DNA of 34,303 bases from a virus: positions 1-34,303 of the IMG/VR virus record IMGVR_UViG_3300007512_000119; one strand, 5' to 3'. A model generated the notes under the pieces. The model had not been told where the DNA came from, made no database searches, and worked only from the letters and a program-made list of their open reading frames with translations. The position numbers and the translations under genes were made by a program. The number at the start of each line of letters is the position of its first letter. The first letter of the stretch is position 1. Shown one piece after another: positions 25,275-33,823 of this stretch.

Positions 25275-26282
25275 CTAAATCTGTTGTTGTCCAATAGCCC
25301 GTGCCTTCTCAATTCGATCCGGCGCGGAACTCTCAAGCATTCGCAGAACCGCATCATCCCGCTCATCTGATGAGACGGGAGCAGTAGATTCTGCCCGACC
25401 AGCCCGTACATCGGGTTGACCGTTGTCCCGGTAGGTCTTGAGGGACTTTGACGCAGCCTGCGCCTCGTCCTTCAAGTCCTCACGGAACTCCATAAGTACC
25501 GCATCCTCCATAACGCCGACCGTATCTTGGTCAGTACCTTCGGTATAAAGGGCAGACATTCTGTCGAGTACACTCCCCCAGCGGTCGCTTTCGGTATCCT
25601 CGATTTGTGGATACTTATCAACTAGGCTAGTTCTTGCACTCTCTAAATCCATGTAGAGCATCCTGGATTGCATGTTGTCAATAGCTGACCGTTGCTCCTC
25701 AATAAGGCTCTGCATGGGTTCTAGCGCGGCCGCTTGCGACCGCACCATTAGATCCCGTCCTGCTTCGTCAAGCCCCAAGTACTCAGCGTACTCATTAACG
25801 GCCTGGTTGAGGTTGGCGCTATCGGGTGTGCCGGGGGAGGGCTCTGCTGTATGGCCTGCCTCCGGTTCCGTTGTTGCGGTCTCACCTGGCCCTTCGCGGG
25901 CCTCTCGTAACAGTCGGTCTACATCGCCTTGAGTTTTTTTACGATGGGCGGCGATGGTCATCAACCGCTCATCATCAAAGCCCTCAAGGTCTTTAGCTGT
26001 CCAACCATCACGGCGTAGGACAGCGTATGCGTTTTCAATTTCCTCAGCTTGGTGTTGAGGAGAGCTTTCTGGAGAATCCTCAGAAGGTTCTTCAACTCCA
26101 TCCGGCTCGGCAATCTCCGTTGAGTTCTCCTCAACCTCTTCAATCTCATCTGGATCGGGCTCTGGGTCAAGGTCCATCAGAACAGAATCCATCTCTTTGT
26201 TGGAGATTTCCTCGGAAGAGGTAGGCTCTGCGGCTTCCGCTGCAGGGGTCTCAACCAGTTCAGGTATCGCTTCGTTTGCCAT
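25275..26282 (-). CDS. Capsid scaffolding protein
   Basis: A 335-aa acidic protein with the classic scaffold composition. Residues 1-80 are nearly all Glu, Pro, Asp and Ser (disordered), 84-130 is a small helical unit (AYAVLRRDGWTAKDLEGFDDERLM), and 180-215 is a helix likely to form a coiled coil (QSLIEEQRSAIDNMQSRMLYM). The C-terminus is helical and mixed in charge, the part that usually contacts capsid protein. It would fill the procapsid interior and leave before DNA packaging. The gene lies directly before the capsid gene. ATG 26282 has a rather distant AAGGAT upstream. It ends in TAG. Confidence 0.75.
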   Translation of the reverse strand: MANEAIPELVETPAAEAAEPTSSEEISNKEMDSVLMDLDPEPDPDEIEEVEENSTEIAEPDGVEEPSEDSPESSPQHQAEEIENAYAVLRRDGWTAKDLEGFDDERLMTIAAHRKKTQGDVDRLLREAREGPGETATTEPEAGHTAEPSPGTPDSANLNQAVNEYAEYLGLDEAGRDLMVRSQAAALEPMQSLIEEQRSAIDNMQSRMLYMDLESARTSLVDKYPQIEDTESDRWGSVLDRMSALYTEGTDQDTVGVMEDAVLMEFREDLKDEAQAASKSLKTYRDNGQPDVRAGRAESTAPVSSDERDDAVLRMLESSAPDRIEKARAIGQQQI

Positions 26283-26316
26283 TTTGATCTAAAGTATCCT
26301 TTCGCTTAGTGCGAAT

Positions 26317-26523
26317 CTATAGTTCGTCATAGTGAATTTCAACGCCCTCCTCGCCCCTGGCTCTCGCCGCGGCTTCTCTGGCCTCAGCCATATTGCGGAA
26401 TTGGGGCTGCCCCCGGTCGTTAAAAGTGCCTTTATGGTATTTCCAGTTCTTGGGGAGTTGCTTTGACTCAAAACCATTATCCTTACGGCAAATGATCGTG
26501 GGATCCTTTTTGTTTTTGCTCAT
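26317..26523 (-). CDS. Small conserved-position protein between portal and scaffold
   Basis: A 68-aa charged protein, MSKNKKDPTIICRKDNGFES..., with NWKYHKGTFNDRGQPQF and an Ala/Arg helix AEAREAAARARGEEG. There is no signal or membrane segment and I do not recognise the family. AGGAT 7 nt before the ATG at 26523 supports separate translation. It lies in the same frame as the portal gene, only TAG plus three codons (GAT ACA GAT) apart, so amber read-through would add it as a portal tail. It could be a small head-assembly factor. Confidence 0.6.
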   Translation of the reverse strand: MSKNKKDPTIICRKDNGFESKQLPKNWKYHKGTFNDRGQPQFRNMAEAREAAARARGEEGVEIHYDEL

Positions 26524-26532
26524 ATCTGTATC

Positions 26533-28437
26533 CTAGATGCCTGGAATGCCGGCTGCCTGCCCTGTCGGGGCCTGCTGCATAGGGGCCTGCAATGCCCTTC
26601 CTGACTGCTGCCCCGCATTGGGAAGCTCCTTGGAGGGCCTTTTCTGTGGCACGGTCTTGGGCTGGGGGGTGGTGCCTACCTGGGACTGAAGCTGGGGCCT
26701 GGCGGATTGCCTGGCCACTTGGGCCTGGATCTTCATCTGATTCGCAAGATCCGCAGCGAACCTCTCCAGTAGGTCATTATTCACCAATTCGGCCAGATCG
26801 GGGGCATTCATGGCGTTCCCGATCTTCTGGAAATGGTCTACCCAGGGGTAATCAGGGTATTGCTGCATGGCTGGTAGGGTATTCAGCAACATCGAGTGCA
26901 TCTCCATGGCCCTTTTTTGGGCCAGCCCCTCATTTGCCCGCTCCATTGAGTATGGCTCAATTTCTAGCTCCATATCCTCAAATGTGTACCCATCTGTGGC
27001 CGAATGCCCCCCGCCAGCGAACATGGGCTGCTCTTCTGGCGGAATCCCGAGATCGCGGACAACCTCCTCGTCCAAGGGGAAAACGATACGGTCATCGTGG
27101 TAGAGGTAGAATGCCACCTTCTCCAGAAGCGAGGTCACGCTATCGGTGAATGCCTGCTTGATGAACGCCATTCTCGTATTGCTGGCTTCTGAGGCAATCG
27201 TATGTTCGGTAGCGGTTCCCACTCCAGAGACATTCCCACGAAGGGCCTCATCCATTCCAAGAGCCCTGTCTGCCCGTTCTCTTGCTGATATGATCCAGTT
27301 CATCTGCTGCTCAGTCTGTCCTCCAACTTCAAACTCTTGCACCAGAGCGCGGCCATCCTCAAACGGGATTACCGCTACATTATCGTGTCCGACATCCTTG
27401 ACAAGTTGGGCGGTCCTTGGATCGTTTACTCCGGCGACACGCTTATGGTTCAGCATAGAGCGGGTGGCTGCACGGACATGCAGGTTTAGGTCAGAAACCT
27501 GGGCCTCTACGGCTGTTAGAGGGGATAACGGGATTGGGGAGTCAGGAACCTTGTAGATGCCAAACATTGAATAAGGCCCGGTCCTGGGGCCGTAGTACGC
27601 CCGCGGCTTTCTAGCAAACCGCCCTGTAGGCGCATGTCCCTCTGGGGCTGACGCAGACAGAAGCGTGTAGATCGTCCCGTGGAATCCATTATCTGCCCCT
27701 GGGCTGCCTTTTAATTCCACCTCTGGAACCCATACCTCAAACAGCACTAGCTCGTCACGGCTAGGCGGGGTATTCCCGCTTGTCTTCTTATCCTTCTTGT
27801 GCCCACTTTCTGCCGCTTCGCGCAGCGCCTCCACATCCCACCCTTCGTCTGGATTGTCCTTGGCCCGCTTTAGCAGATCTTCTCTGTCCCTGCGAACCTC
27901 ATGCCCCATAAATCGAGCATCTGACAGTCTCTCACAGGCGGGATCAAAGAAAAACCGGTACTGGGAGATGCGCTCGATCACGGGCCACATAGGCTTACTC
28001 GGAGCTTGGGGTTCACTTTCTGGCAGCATTGTTGAAAGATCAAGTCCTTCACGAAGCGACTCCTTGACTAGCGCGACGCCATAACCGAATAGCATATCCG
28101 TTGCCAACTCGACCAGCTTCTTGCGTAATACGACATCACGAACCCAGCGATCAAGTCCATATTTAAGCGCCAGGGCGACATCTTTCGATGGGCCTGGTCT
28201 ACGCGAATTCACATGCACTCTTGGGTTATCAAAGATAAGCCGCGGGATCATCAGGGAGATGTATTCGTAGTAGGTATTCTCTGGGCTGTAGTTATGAGAA
28301 TCCCCTATTGATTCAGCCTTGAAGTGTGGCCCAGTGAACTTGGTTCGTTGGGCTTTTAGCGTTTTGGCATGCTCGTCCCTAAAGGTGCAAGCGGCCTTAA
28401 TCTCGGTCATTAGTTTTTCAGGATCAGTTGACAGCAT
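26533..28437 (-). CDS. Portal protein
   Basis: A 634-aa protein with the usual portal start: helices with KTLKAQRTKFTGPHF, then NYSPENTYYEYISLMIPRLIFDNPRVHV and a block around 75-125 (LKYGLDRWVRDVVLRKKLVELATDMLFGYGVALV). The middle has ISQYRFFFDPACERLSDARFMGHEVRRD, typical of podovirus portals that form the dodecameric DNA gate. A long wing/stem region contains ALGMDEALRGNVSGVGTATEHTIASE and helices, and the C-terminal 70 residues are Gln/Pro-rich and disordered, possibly extending into the head. The ATG at 28437 overlaps the terminase gene by 14 nt. The neighbours TerL and scaffold confirm the call. It ends in TAG. Confidence 0.85.
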   Translation of the reverse strand: MLSTDPEKLMTEIKAACTFRDEHAKTLKAQRTKFTGPHFKAESIGDSHNYSPENTYYEYISLMIPRLIFDNPRVHVNSRRPGPSKDVALALKYGLDRWVRDVVLRKKLVELATDMLFGYGVALVKESLREGLDLSTMLPESEPQAPSKPMWPVIERISQYRFFFDPACERLSDARFMGHEVRRDREDLLKRAKDNPDEGWDVEALREAAESGHKKDKKTSGNTPPSRDELVLFEVWVPEVELKGSPGADNGFHGTIYTLLSASAPEGHAPTGRFARKPRAYYGPRTGPYSMFGIYKVPDSPIPLSPLTAVEAQVSDLNLHVRAATRSMLNHKRVAGVNDPRTAQLVKDVGHDNVAVIPFEDGRALVQEFEVGGQTEQQMNWIISARERADRALGMDEALRGNVSGVGTATEHTIASEASNTRMAFIKQAFTDSVTSLLEKVAFYLYHDDRIVFPLDEEVVRDLGIPPEEQPMFAGGGHSATDGYTFEDMELEIEPYSMERANEGLAQKRAMEMHSMLLNTLPAMQQYPDYPWVDHFQKIGNAMNAPDLAELVNNDLLERFAADLANQMKIQAQVARQSARPQLQSQVGTTPQPKTVPQKRPSKELPNAGQQSGRALQAPMQQAPTGQAAGIPGI

Positions 28438-29875
28438 GTTTTGCGTCCTCTCTCTCTATTTTGGTATGGCCGAGAATAGCGCCGTAGGACTCATGGTGGT
28501 AGCCCCCATCTTCATCTTCAACGCTCATATCCTTATTCCACATGAACATAGCGGCATATCTTAGACAGTCAAGCGCGTGATCGCTGCATGTGGGGTCTGG
28601 ACGCTCCCTGATGGGGGAGCCGTCCCGTGAGCGCGTCCAGATATATGAGGGCATCTCGTCTTCCAGGCAGTAGGGCTTCTTGGTCTCAATCCTGGTCTTA
28701 TCCCTACCCTGCAGCGAGTTCCTTAGCACAAAGATTCGGGGCCCATGCTCTGACTGGATAAGGCCCCACCGAACCATGTCAATCCCGGTTCTGATGGCAT
28801 TCTTGGCCTTTCTGGCAATCCTGCGTCCTCCGCGCCCGCGTGCGTGACCCATGCGATCATTGAACACCTTGATATATTCGGGCTCACTTGGATCGCACAC
28901 AAGAGCCTGGAGATCGTACTTCTTAGTCGCTGACTCCACCTTATCTGCCCACCAGTCCATCGTCTCTCCAGTTCGGTAAATCTCCAGGATCCGGTACATG
29001 CGGTCATCATTAACCCCCCAAATCTGGAGGCAGCCTGGGTGACGCAGCCCCTTATCGTAGGAGCCAAAGCACCACTTGAATTCGGGCGCGTCCTCTGCAT
29101 CAATAATATGGACAGCGGGATCCCACTCCTCGTAGATCGCCCCTTCTTCACTAGCCCAGCGCCCCTCGTATAGGTTTGCACGCCGAGCGCCTGTTAGGTT
29201 AGAGAGAATTCCCTCAACATAGGACAGCCCTTGTTTTGTCCACTCGTTTGTTTCGTGATTGAAATAAACGGGGTTATCTTTGTGTCTAGACAGCAGCCGT
29301 ATCCGCTTGTCTTCGACATGCTTCTCGTTCACCTCACGCATGCCAGCCGGGAAATGCTTATTTAGCCAGTGGTATTCGCCAGACGGGTTCGTGTCAGCAA
29401 CCCTCATCTGCCACGGCATCTTGAAATTACGGTTTGCACGGGCCAGCCATTCCCATGTGTGAGCGTCAATCTCTCGCGCCTCAAACACCGCAATCACATC
29501 GTACTGTGTCGAAAAGGTTTTCTCAGGCTTGTCCAGGCCGCCGACAACAATGTGCGACCCATTGGGGTAGTGGTAATTCTGACGGTTGTTCCTGTTTGCG
29601 CTGCCGTGGATACACGGGTGCCCAAACCACAGCACCTCTTCTTCAAATGTGACCAGCACGGATTCAGCTAGTGACTCACGGGTTTGGCGCAGCATCAACA
29701 CTCTGATGCCCGCGTACTTCTCGCATAGGTAGTTTAGAAGCTCCAGCAGAGCCCTGGACTTGCCGGTACCGGCGGGGCCCTCTAGCAATAACTCTGCTGG
29801 CTGGACTTTCCACAACTCTCTCGCCGCGCCCCAAGGCGTGTAGTCGTGAACAATCGTTCCAACTTCTTCCGTCAT
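28424..29875 (-). CDS. terL: Terminase large subunit
   Basis: A 483-aa DNA-packaging motor. It shows Walker A GPAGTGKS (33-40), a Walker B-like YDVIAVFEA (125-133, Glu132 catalytic), the coupling motif ADTNP (160-164), and a C-terminal RNase-H-type nuclease with SYDKG (Asp274), VCDPSEP (Asp328) and DHALDCLRYA (Asp432/Asp436). It uses ATP to drive DNA into the procapsid through the portal and cuts concatemers. Length and motifs are complete. The ATG at 29875 has no clear ribosome site but overlaps the preceding TGA (ATGA), so it is probably translationally coupled. Unusually, a long fibre gene separates it from the small-terminase candidate. Confidence 0.92.
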   Translation of the reverse strand: MTEEVGTIVHDYTPWGAARELWKVQPAELLLEGPAGTGKSRALLELLNYLCEKYAGIRVLMLRQTRESLAESVLVTFEEEVLWFGHPCIHGSANRNNRQNYHYPNGSHIVVGGLDKPEKTFSTQYDVIAVFEAREIDAHTWEWLARANRNFKMPWQMRVADTNPSGEYHWLNKHFPAGMREVNEKHVEDKRIRLLSRHKDNPVYFNHETNEWTKQGLSYVEGILSNLTGARRANLYEGRWASEEGAIYEEWDPAVHIIDAEDAPEFKWCFGSYDKGLRHPGCLQIWGVNDDRMYRILEIYRTGETMDWWADKVESATKKYDLQALVCDPSEPEYIKVFNDRMGHARGRGGRRIARKAKNAIRTGIDMVRWGLIQSEHGPRIFVLRNSLQGRDKTRIETKKPYCLEDEMPSYIWTRSRDGSPIRERPDPTCSDHALDCLRYAAMFMWNKDMSVEDEDGGYHHESYGAILGHTKIEREDAKHAVN

Positions 29876-30303
29876 GCGCTATGTAGGTGATCGACATACA
29901 GCGATGCCGCGAGATGGATTTTGCCGTAATCGGCTGTATTCAATACAACCTCAATGGCATATGTGTTACCGCCCTCAAGGATATAGCCAGTGCCAATCGA
30001 GTTAATCCTAACCAAGACATTATAGCCCTCGGCATCTAACCCTCCCCAGTAGCCATCCGTCTTAAGCGTATCAACCTTAGCCTCCGCCTCCGTCCCATTA
30101 CCGCCATATACCTGAATTACCTTCTTAGAGTTAGCCAGTGATGACTCGTGAATTAGATTCACATATATCTTCTCGGTTGTAATAGGGCTACCAATCTCCG
30201 CCAAATCACCAATGACCAAGTTATTCCCATTCGGCAACTCAACGCGCCAAACAAACCAGACATCGTTACCTTCTACTGACTCTGCGTGTACTTTAGATAC
30301 CAT
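29872..30303 (-). CDS. Small beta-rich structural-type protein of unknown function
   Basis: A 143-aa protein predicted to be mostly beta strand: WFVWRVELPNGNNLVIGDL, EKIYVNLIHESSLA, KKVIQVYGGNGT, YNVLVRINSIGTGYI, TYAIEVVLNTADY. No signal sequence or enzyme motif is visible. AGGA 8 nt before the ATG at 30303 supports the start. It lies between a fibre-like gene and the terminase, so it may be a fibre accessory, cap or head protein. The family is not recognised. Confidence 0.55.
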   Translation of the reverse strand: MVSKVHAESVEGNDVWFVWRVELPNGNNLVIGDLAEIGSPITTEKIYVNLIHESSLANSKKVIQVYGGNGTEAEAKVDTLKTDGYWGGLDAEGYNVLVRINSIGTGYILEGGNTYAIEVVLNTADYGKIHLAASLYVDHLHSA

Positions 30304-30304
30304 G

Positions 30305-32338
30305 TTATCGTCCTGATGTGATTGTTACTGAGTGCGTCTCTGTCCCATCGGCTGCTATTACCGCTAACCCGCGTGGATCCCACCGCGACTTCTCGCAAGG
30401 CCAGAATTGTCCTGGGGCATTCATCGCGGTTGTCTTCATATTGAACTCCATTGAGTGCATCATAACCCCGCTCCCATTGTTGCGAATATAATTGAGGTTA
30501 TTGTTCGCGACGGCCTTAGACCCATCGGTTGCGCTAAACCAGATCGGGTAGTTAAGTGGGAGTATGGAATCTCCGCGAGTATGTCCTTCCGGTGAAAGTT
30601 TGCCAACTGGGTATTCGTGGTGGACACCAGAGCCTGCGGGGGTTTGATTTGCTGGCGTAACGGTCCACCATGGTTCATCGACAGCAGAACCGCCATCTTC
30701 ACCATTGTGGTCCCCGTAATCTAATCCTTCATCTATCTGATGCTGGAACCAGATATAGAAGCCGTTTGAGTCTTCTCCAGCGCCGTAATAGGTTCCCCAC
30801 TTATCGTCTGAGTCTTCGTGCCCATTGTATTTATGCCACGCCCAGACCTTAATACCATTAGACCATGTGAAAAAATCTGTTCCCACGGTCTCTAGGTCTG
30901 AATGCTCAAGATACCCTTCGCCAGATGTGACATGCACACTCGTTCTGAAAACGATCCCGTGGTTTCGGTTTCGGTTTCTAACGCGAACACTTACGCGGTG
31001 GAATTCGCAGTTCTTGCCATTGTCGGAATTGAACGCGATGTAATACCGTGTCCTCACGAAGTTAAGCGCTGAATGCGCTGTCAGAGCCCCACCGCAATAA
31101 ACGGTCTCAAACGACTGCCTGATATATGGGATCCCGTTAACCACATTATGATTGGGGGAGAACATCATAAGCTCGTTGCCAGTAACCGGGTCTAGCCTCT
31201 TGGGGGATTGAGTCTGGGCTAACGGTGTAACCTGGGATATGTTGTGATCTGCAGGGGTTGTGCCGTCAATCGCCCACGCTGTCGGATGACCTGGTGTAAC
31301 AGGGAGATCGGTTGCTTCAGGATTAAACTCATAGGCGAGCAGGTTAATGTCGTTACTCCTGCGCCACATGTTCTCGTTCTCATAGACATTCCTGGGGACA
31401 TCGAGCTTATATGTGGAGTGATTGAAGTCCAGCTCAGTAAAGCGAACCGTCTTATCTTCATATATAAGACTAACTTTAAGGGTGCCCGTCGCACCGCCAG
31501 TTTGAGACATAGAGATTGTGCCCACTGTCTGCCCAGCAGCTATAACAACGATACCATTTTCATCTTTTGTAAAGCCAGCCGGACTAGTTGGGTCGATCAA
31601 TACCCATAATCTTACTGCCTCCTGCACCTCATAATCCGCGGTTACAGTAAGATCAAATGAGTCATCGGGCGGCTTCGTGCTAGGGCCAGTTAGAGTCAGC
31701 GTAGGGGGCAGCACCGCAGAGTTAAATACAAGGTGAATGTAATCCCGGTCTGTATTGAGCCTAACGCCTGTGCCGGAAAGGTTTAGCTTTACCGTTTTCT
31801 CCCGATACCACGCAGTACTCTCGACCGGAGTAATGGGAACATCTATAAATGTCTGCCCGAGCTCAAGCGTTACCGTGCTGGCGGCAGTTGTAGTCCAATG
31901 CGTTGTGACAACGGCATCACCAACCGCAGTCCATGTGACTGTTTCCCCGCCCTTAGCTGGCCGATCCAGTGATATTCTAAATGTTACCTCTGCCCCGTTT
32001 GACAGCATATCCCTCTGCCAGTAAGGGTGCAGATCTCCAGACTGTGCAGCGTCGTGAGTTATTACCGGATTGTAATGGCTTAACGGCTCCCAGCCAATTA
32101 CAGGCGAATCCACATCACGGCCACCGCCCTGCCTTCCTACCGCCGATCCCCCAGCAGATAAGCCCTTAGAGAATGCCCCCGCAGTTGTACCGCGATGGCC
32201 TGTCGTACAGGCCCGCCCAATAGCGGTATTCATCACGGCCCTGCCAGCACTAGGCCCATTGACATTACACGCATACCCTTTAGAGGCCGGCCCCTGCGCG
32301 ATTCCGACTGCTTCGGAAGTACACGCATATCCAATCAT
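30305..32338 (-). CDS. Tail fibre / receptor-binding candidate with YadA-like and Calx-beta-like parts
   Basis: A 677-aa beta-rich protein. Residues 2-70 show a repeating G-A-x-G pattern with three GYAC/GRAC units (Cys6, Cys24, Cys44), then TTAGAFSKGLSAGGSAVG, resembling YadA/Hia head repeats that form trimeric beta-rolls. Residues 110-195 look like a Calx-beta domain (EVTFRISLDRPAKGGETVTW, TVTLELGQTFIDVPI), and 211-310 like an Ig-type fold. The C-terminal half is rich in Trp, Tyr, His and Asp (KVWAWHKYNGHEDSDDKWGTY), as in lectin-like or carbohydrate-binding domains. A surface fibre role is inferred. Its location between the small and large terminase candidates is unusual. Gene ends overlap both neighbours closely. 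Confidence 0.55.
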   Translation of the reverse strand: MIGYACTSEAVGIAQGPASKGYACNVNGPSAGRAVMNTAIGRACTTGHRGTTAGAFSKGLSAGGSAVGRQGGGRDVDSPVIGWEPLSHYNPVITHDAAQSGDLHPYWQRDMLSNGAEVTFRISLDRPAKGGETVTWTAVGDAVVTTHWTTTAASTVTLELGQTFIDVPITPVESTAWYREKTVKLNLSGTGVRLNTDRDYIHLVFNSAVLPPTLTLTGPSTKPPDDSFDLTVTADYEVQEAVRLWVLIDPTSPAGFTKDENGIVVIAAGQTVGTISMSQTGGATGTLKVSLIYEDKTVRFTELDFNHSTYKLDVPRNVYENENMWRRSNDINLLAYEFNPEATDLPVTPGHPTAWAIDGTTPADHNISQVTPLAQTQSPKRLDPVTGNELMMFSPNHNVVNGIPYIRQSFETVYCGGALTAHSALNFVRTRYYIAFNSDNGKNCEFHRVSVRVRNRNRNHGIVFRTSVHVTSGEGYLEHSDLETVGTDFFTWSNGIKVWAWHKYNGHEDSDDKWGTYYGAGEDSNGFYIWFQHQIDEGLDYGDHNGEDGGSAVDEPWWTVTPANQTPAGSGVHHEYPVGKLSPEGHTRGDSILPLNYPIWFSATDGSKAVANNNLNYIRNNGSGVMMHSMEFNMKTTAMNAPGQFWPCEKSRWDPRGLAVIAADGTETHSVTITSGR

Positions 32339-32931
32339 TACGCATAACCCCAGCCGCTTGCCAAGCGATCACGACCTGTTTCATATACCTTTCTCAGTTC
32401 TCTGGCGGATTCCTGCGATGCCAGGCGGTTCTGCCCCCTCATACCGCCTGAACTCTCTATATTCCACCAGTTCATTCTTTTTAGAACACCCTGCATCTCC
32501 GCTGTCGGATCAGCCGGCTCTGCATATTCATCAGAGTTACGGTCATTGATTCCTCCGAGCCCTCCTCCCAGTTGGGCTTGAATGTGATCCTGCATGGGAT
32601 TGCGCTCTGTATGGAGGCGCTCCATATTGAAACTTAGATCACCTGATGAGAACCTCTTTCCCTGTGAGCTGCGGCTCTGCCATACCCGCTGGCCGTGGGT
32701 TTTTTCTCGCCACTTCCGATATTCATCTAAATTGCTTTCGTCTAGACGATAATACCCGGTCTTGTGGTGCACCTTTTTCTTGCCCAACTTCTTGAACGGG
32801 TTTTTATTTTTCGTCTTATATTTGTAATCGACCATCGAGTACCACTGACCCGTCGTTGGGTCCTGCATTAACCCGTGTTGGTCAAACTCAAACGGAGTAT
32901 AGTCGCTACTAGATTCGTCCCAGTTAGCCAT
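32338..32931 (-). CDS. Hypothetical protein, 197 aa, charged
   Basis: A mainly helical protein without signal or membrane segment. It has aromatic and charged motifs: TPFEFDQHGLMQDPTTGQWYS, a Lys-rich patch YKTKNKNPFKKLGKKKVHH, YRKWREKTHGQRVW, a Gly-rich link and RKVYETGRDRLASGWGYA at the end. I do not recognise a family. The ATG at 32931 overlaps the TAA of the 36-aa peptide (TAATG), and GAGG lies 6 nt upstream. Its stop overlaps the fibre start in the same way. It may be a structural or assembly protein. Confidence 0.6.
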   Translation of the reverse strand: MANWDESSSDYTPFEFDQHGLMQDPTTGQWYSMVDYKYKTKNKNPFKKLGKKKVHHKTGYYRLDESNLDEYRKWREKTHGQRVWQSRSSQGKRFSSGDLSFNMERLHTERNPMQDHIQAQLGGGLGGINDRNSDEYAEPADPTAEMQGVLKRMNWWNIESSGGMRGQNRLASQESARELRKVYETGRDRLASGWGYA

Positions 32932-33041
32932 TAGCGGCCTCGCTTCTTAGTAACTTTCTTGCCTGTATTCGCGGCATATTTCTTGGCAGCCTTCTCGCCA
33001 GCCTTGCCATAATTAAACTTCTTTTTACCAACTCTAGGCAT
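32931..33041 (-). CDS. 36-aa Lys-rich basic peptide
   Basis: A very small gene. The product begins MPRVGKKKFNYGKAGEKAA and continues KKYAANTGKKVTKKRGR: 14 of 36 residues are Lys or Arg. Peptides of this style (VGKKxFxYxxxGxxAAKxYAxxTGKKV) recur in phage structural gene clusters, and DNA binding or packaging inside the head is plausible. AAGGAG 8 nt before the ATG at 33041, and one-base TAATG overlaps with both neighbours, strongly support it as a real gene although it is short. Confidence 0.7.
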   Translation of the reverse strand: MPRVGKKKFNYGKAGEKAAKKYAANTGKKVTKKRGR

Positions 33042-33421
33042 TACCCAATCTCCTTGACCTCTTCGGTCTCGTCATCATCAGTAAGTAAGCGGGGTTCTGC
33101 GAACCCATAGCGCTTGATATGCACATCTACTTCGTTCGTAGTCTTCTTCACTACAGCACCATCAATCCGGTCCCACAACATTGACAACACCTTAGCATCA
33201 CCCATACGAGCCCGGTGAACCATACCCATCACAATCTGCTCAAGGCACTCCGGATTCTCATCCAGGTACAAATTCAAAGCCCGCTGAAGACTGCGGCGAT
33301 GACCCTTCACGGGCTTACTCCAGCCACTAGCCACCATCGGCTCGCAGAGCCCCTCCCGCACCATTAACTGATGCGCTTGACCTGGCGTTCGTACTGAGTC
33401 CCATGTGAGTTTCCTGGGCAT
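33041..33421 (-). CDS. Terminase small subunit candidate
   Basis: A 126-aa protein. The middle (RRSLQRALNLYLDENPECLEQIVMGMVHRARMGDAKVLSMLWDRIDGAVVKK) follows a pattern seen in phage small-terminase/DUF5681-type proteins, in which helices before the GDAxxLxxLxDRxDG segment oligomerise and bind DNA. An acidic tail (TDDDETEEVKE) ends it. Small terminases recognise the packaging site and load the large subunit. ATG 33421 has GAGG about 9 nt upstream. The HNH gene before it and the terminase downstream support the role; the assignment is moderate because terL is 3 kb away. Confidence 0.5.
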   Translation of the reverse strand: MPRKLTWDSVRTPGQAHQLMVREGLCEPMVASGWSKPVKGHRRSLQRALNLYLDENPECLEQIVMGMVHRARMGDAKVLSMLWDRIDGAVVKKTTNEVDVHIKRYGFAEPRLLTDDDETEEVKEIG

Positions 33422-33498
33422 CCTAGAGCCTCGACAACAGGAAGATCAAGAGAAGAACCACCAAAAGATACTCCACGATAAGCGGGGGAAGAATGCCC

Positions 33499-33726
33499 CT
33501 AGCCCTTTTTGCGGTTAGTCCTACGGCTGACCGCGCGGAGGTTACTTGGGTTATTACTGCCCCCACTCCTGAGCGGAACCTTGTGGTCAATCTCTTGACC
33601 CTTCTTGATCGTACCAGCCCTCTTAGCAGCCCTATTGGCGTTATTACGGAGAGCCCTCCGTTTTTTTTGTACTGACTTGCCATGGAATTTATCGTACTCC
33701 CTTTTGTAGTTCCTCTTCTTAGGCAT
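33499..33726 (-). CDS. Small HNH endonuclease-like protein
   Basis: A 75-aa basic protein whose C-terminal half is an HNH-type motif: GQEIDHKVPLRSGGSNNPSNLRAVSRRTNRKKG, with Asp-His at 47-48 and the Asn residues at 58/62. No zinc-binding Cys pairs are seen. Phage HNH proteins beside terminase genes help with site-specific cutting during packaging; the short length suggests a partner-dependent or minimal version. It is the first gene of the late operon, about 90 nt from the predicted transcription start. Its ATG lies in a hairpin (33719-33740) with no clear ribosome site. The stop is TAG. Confidence 0.75.
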   Translation of the reverse strand: MPKKRNYKREYDKFHGKSVQKKRRALRNNANRAAKRAGTIKKGQEIDHKVPLRSGGSNNPSNLRAVSRRTNRKKG

Positions 33727-33740
33727 GCCAAAAAGCCTAA
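33719..33740 (-). promoter_or_regulatory. Hairpin over the HNH start codon
   Basis: TTAGGC (33735-33740 side) pairs with GCCTAA (33719-33724 side) around 10 nt in the minus-strand RNA. The ATG (33724-33726) is in the loop/stem edge. With no good ribosome site upstream, this fold could limit translation of the first late gene. Confidence 0.35.
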
Positions 33741-33770
33741 CACCTAGTAACTATAGATATATATCTCTTT

Positions 33771-33788
33771 CTCTATCTCTATCTCTAT
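33771..33788. repeat. Three tandem CTCTAT repeats in late leader
   Basis: CTCTAT is repeated three times exactly, beside the palindrome AGATATATATCT (33755-33766). In the late mRNA the repeat reads AUAGAG, a purine-rich stretch in the untranslated leader of the HNH gene. Confidence 0.6.
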
Positions 33789-33823
33789 GGCATTAGTGAT
33801 CTACAGATCCGCAGTAAAGACGC

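Noticed and set aside
33423-33743. 106-codon minus-strand ORF overlapping the HNH gene
   Set aside because: It is in another frame over the clear HNH motif, and its product is low-complexity.
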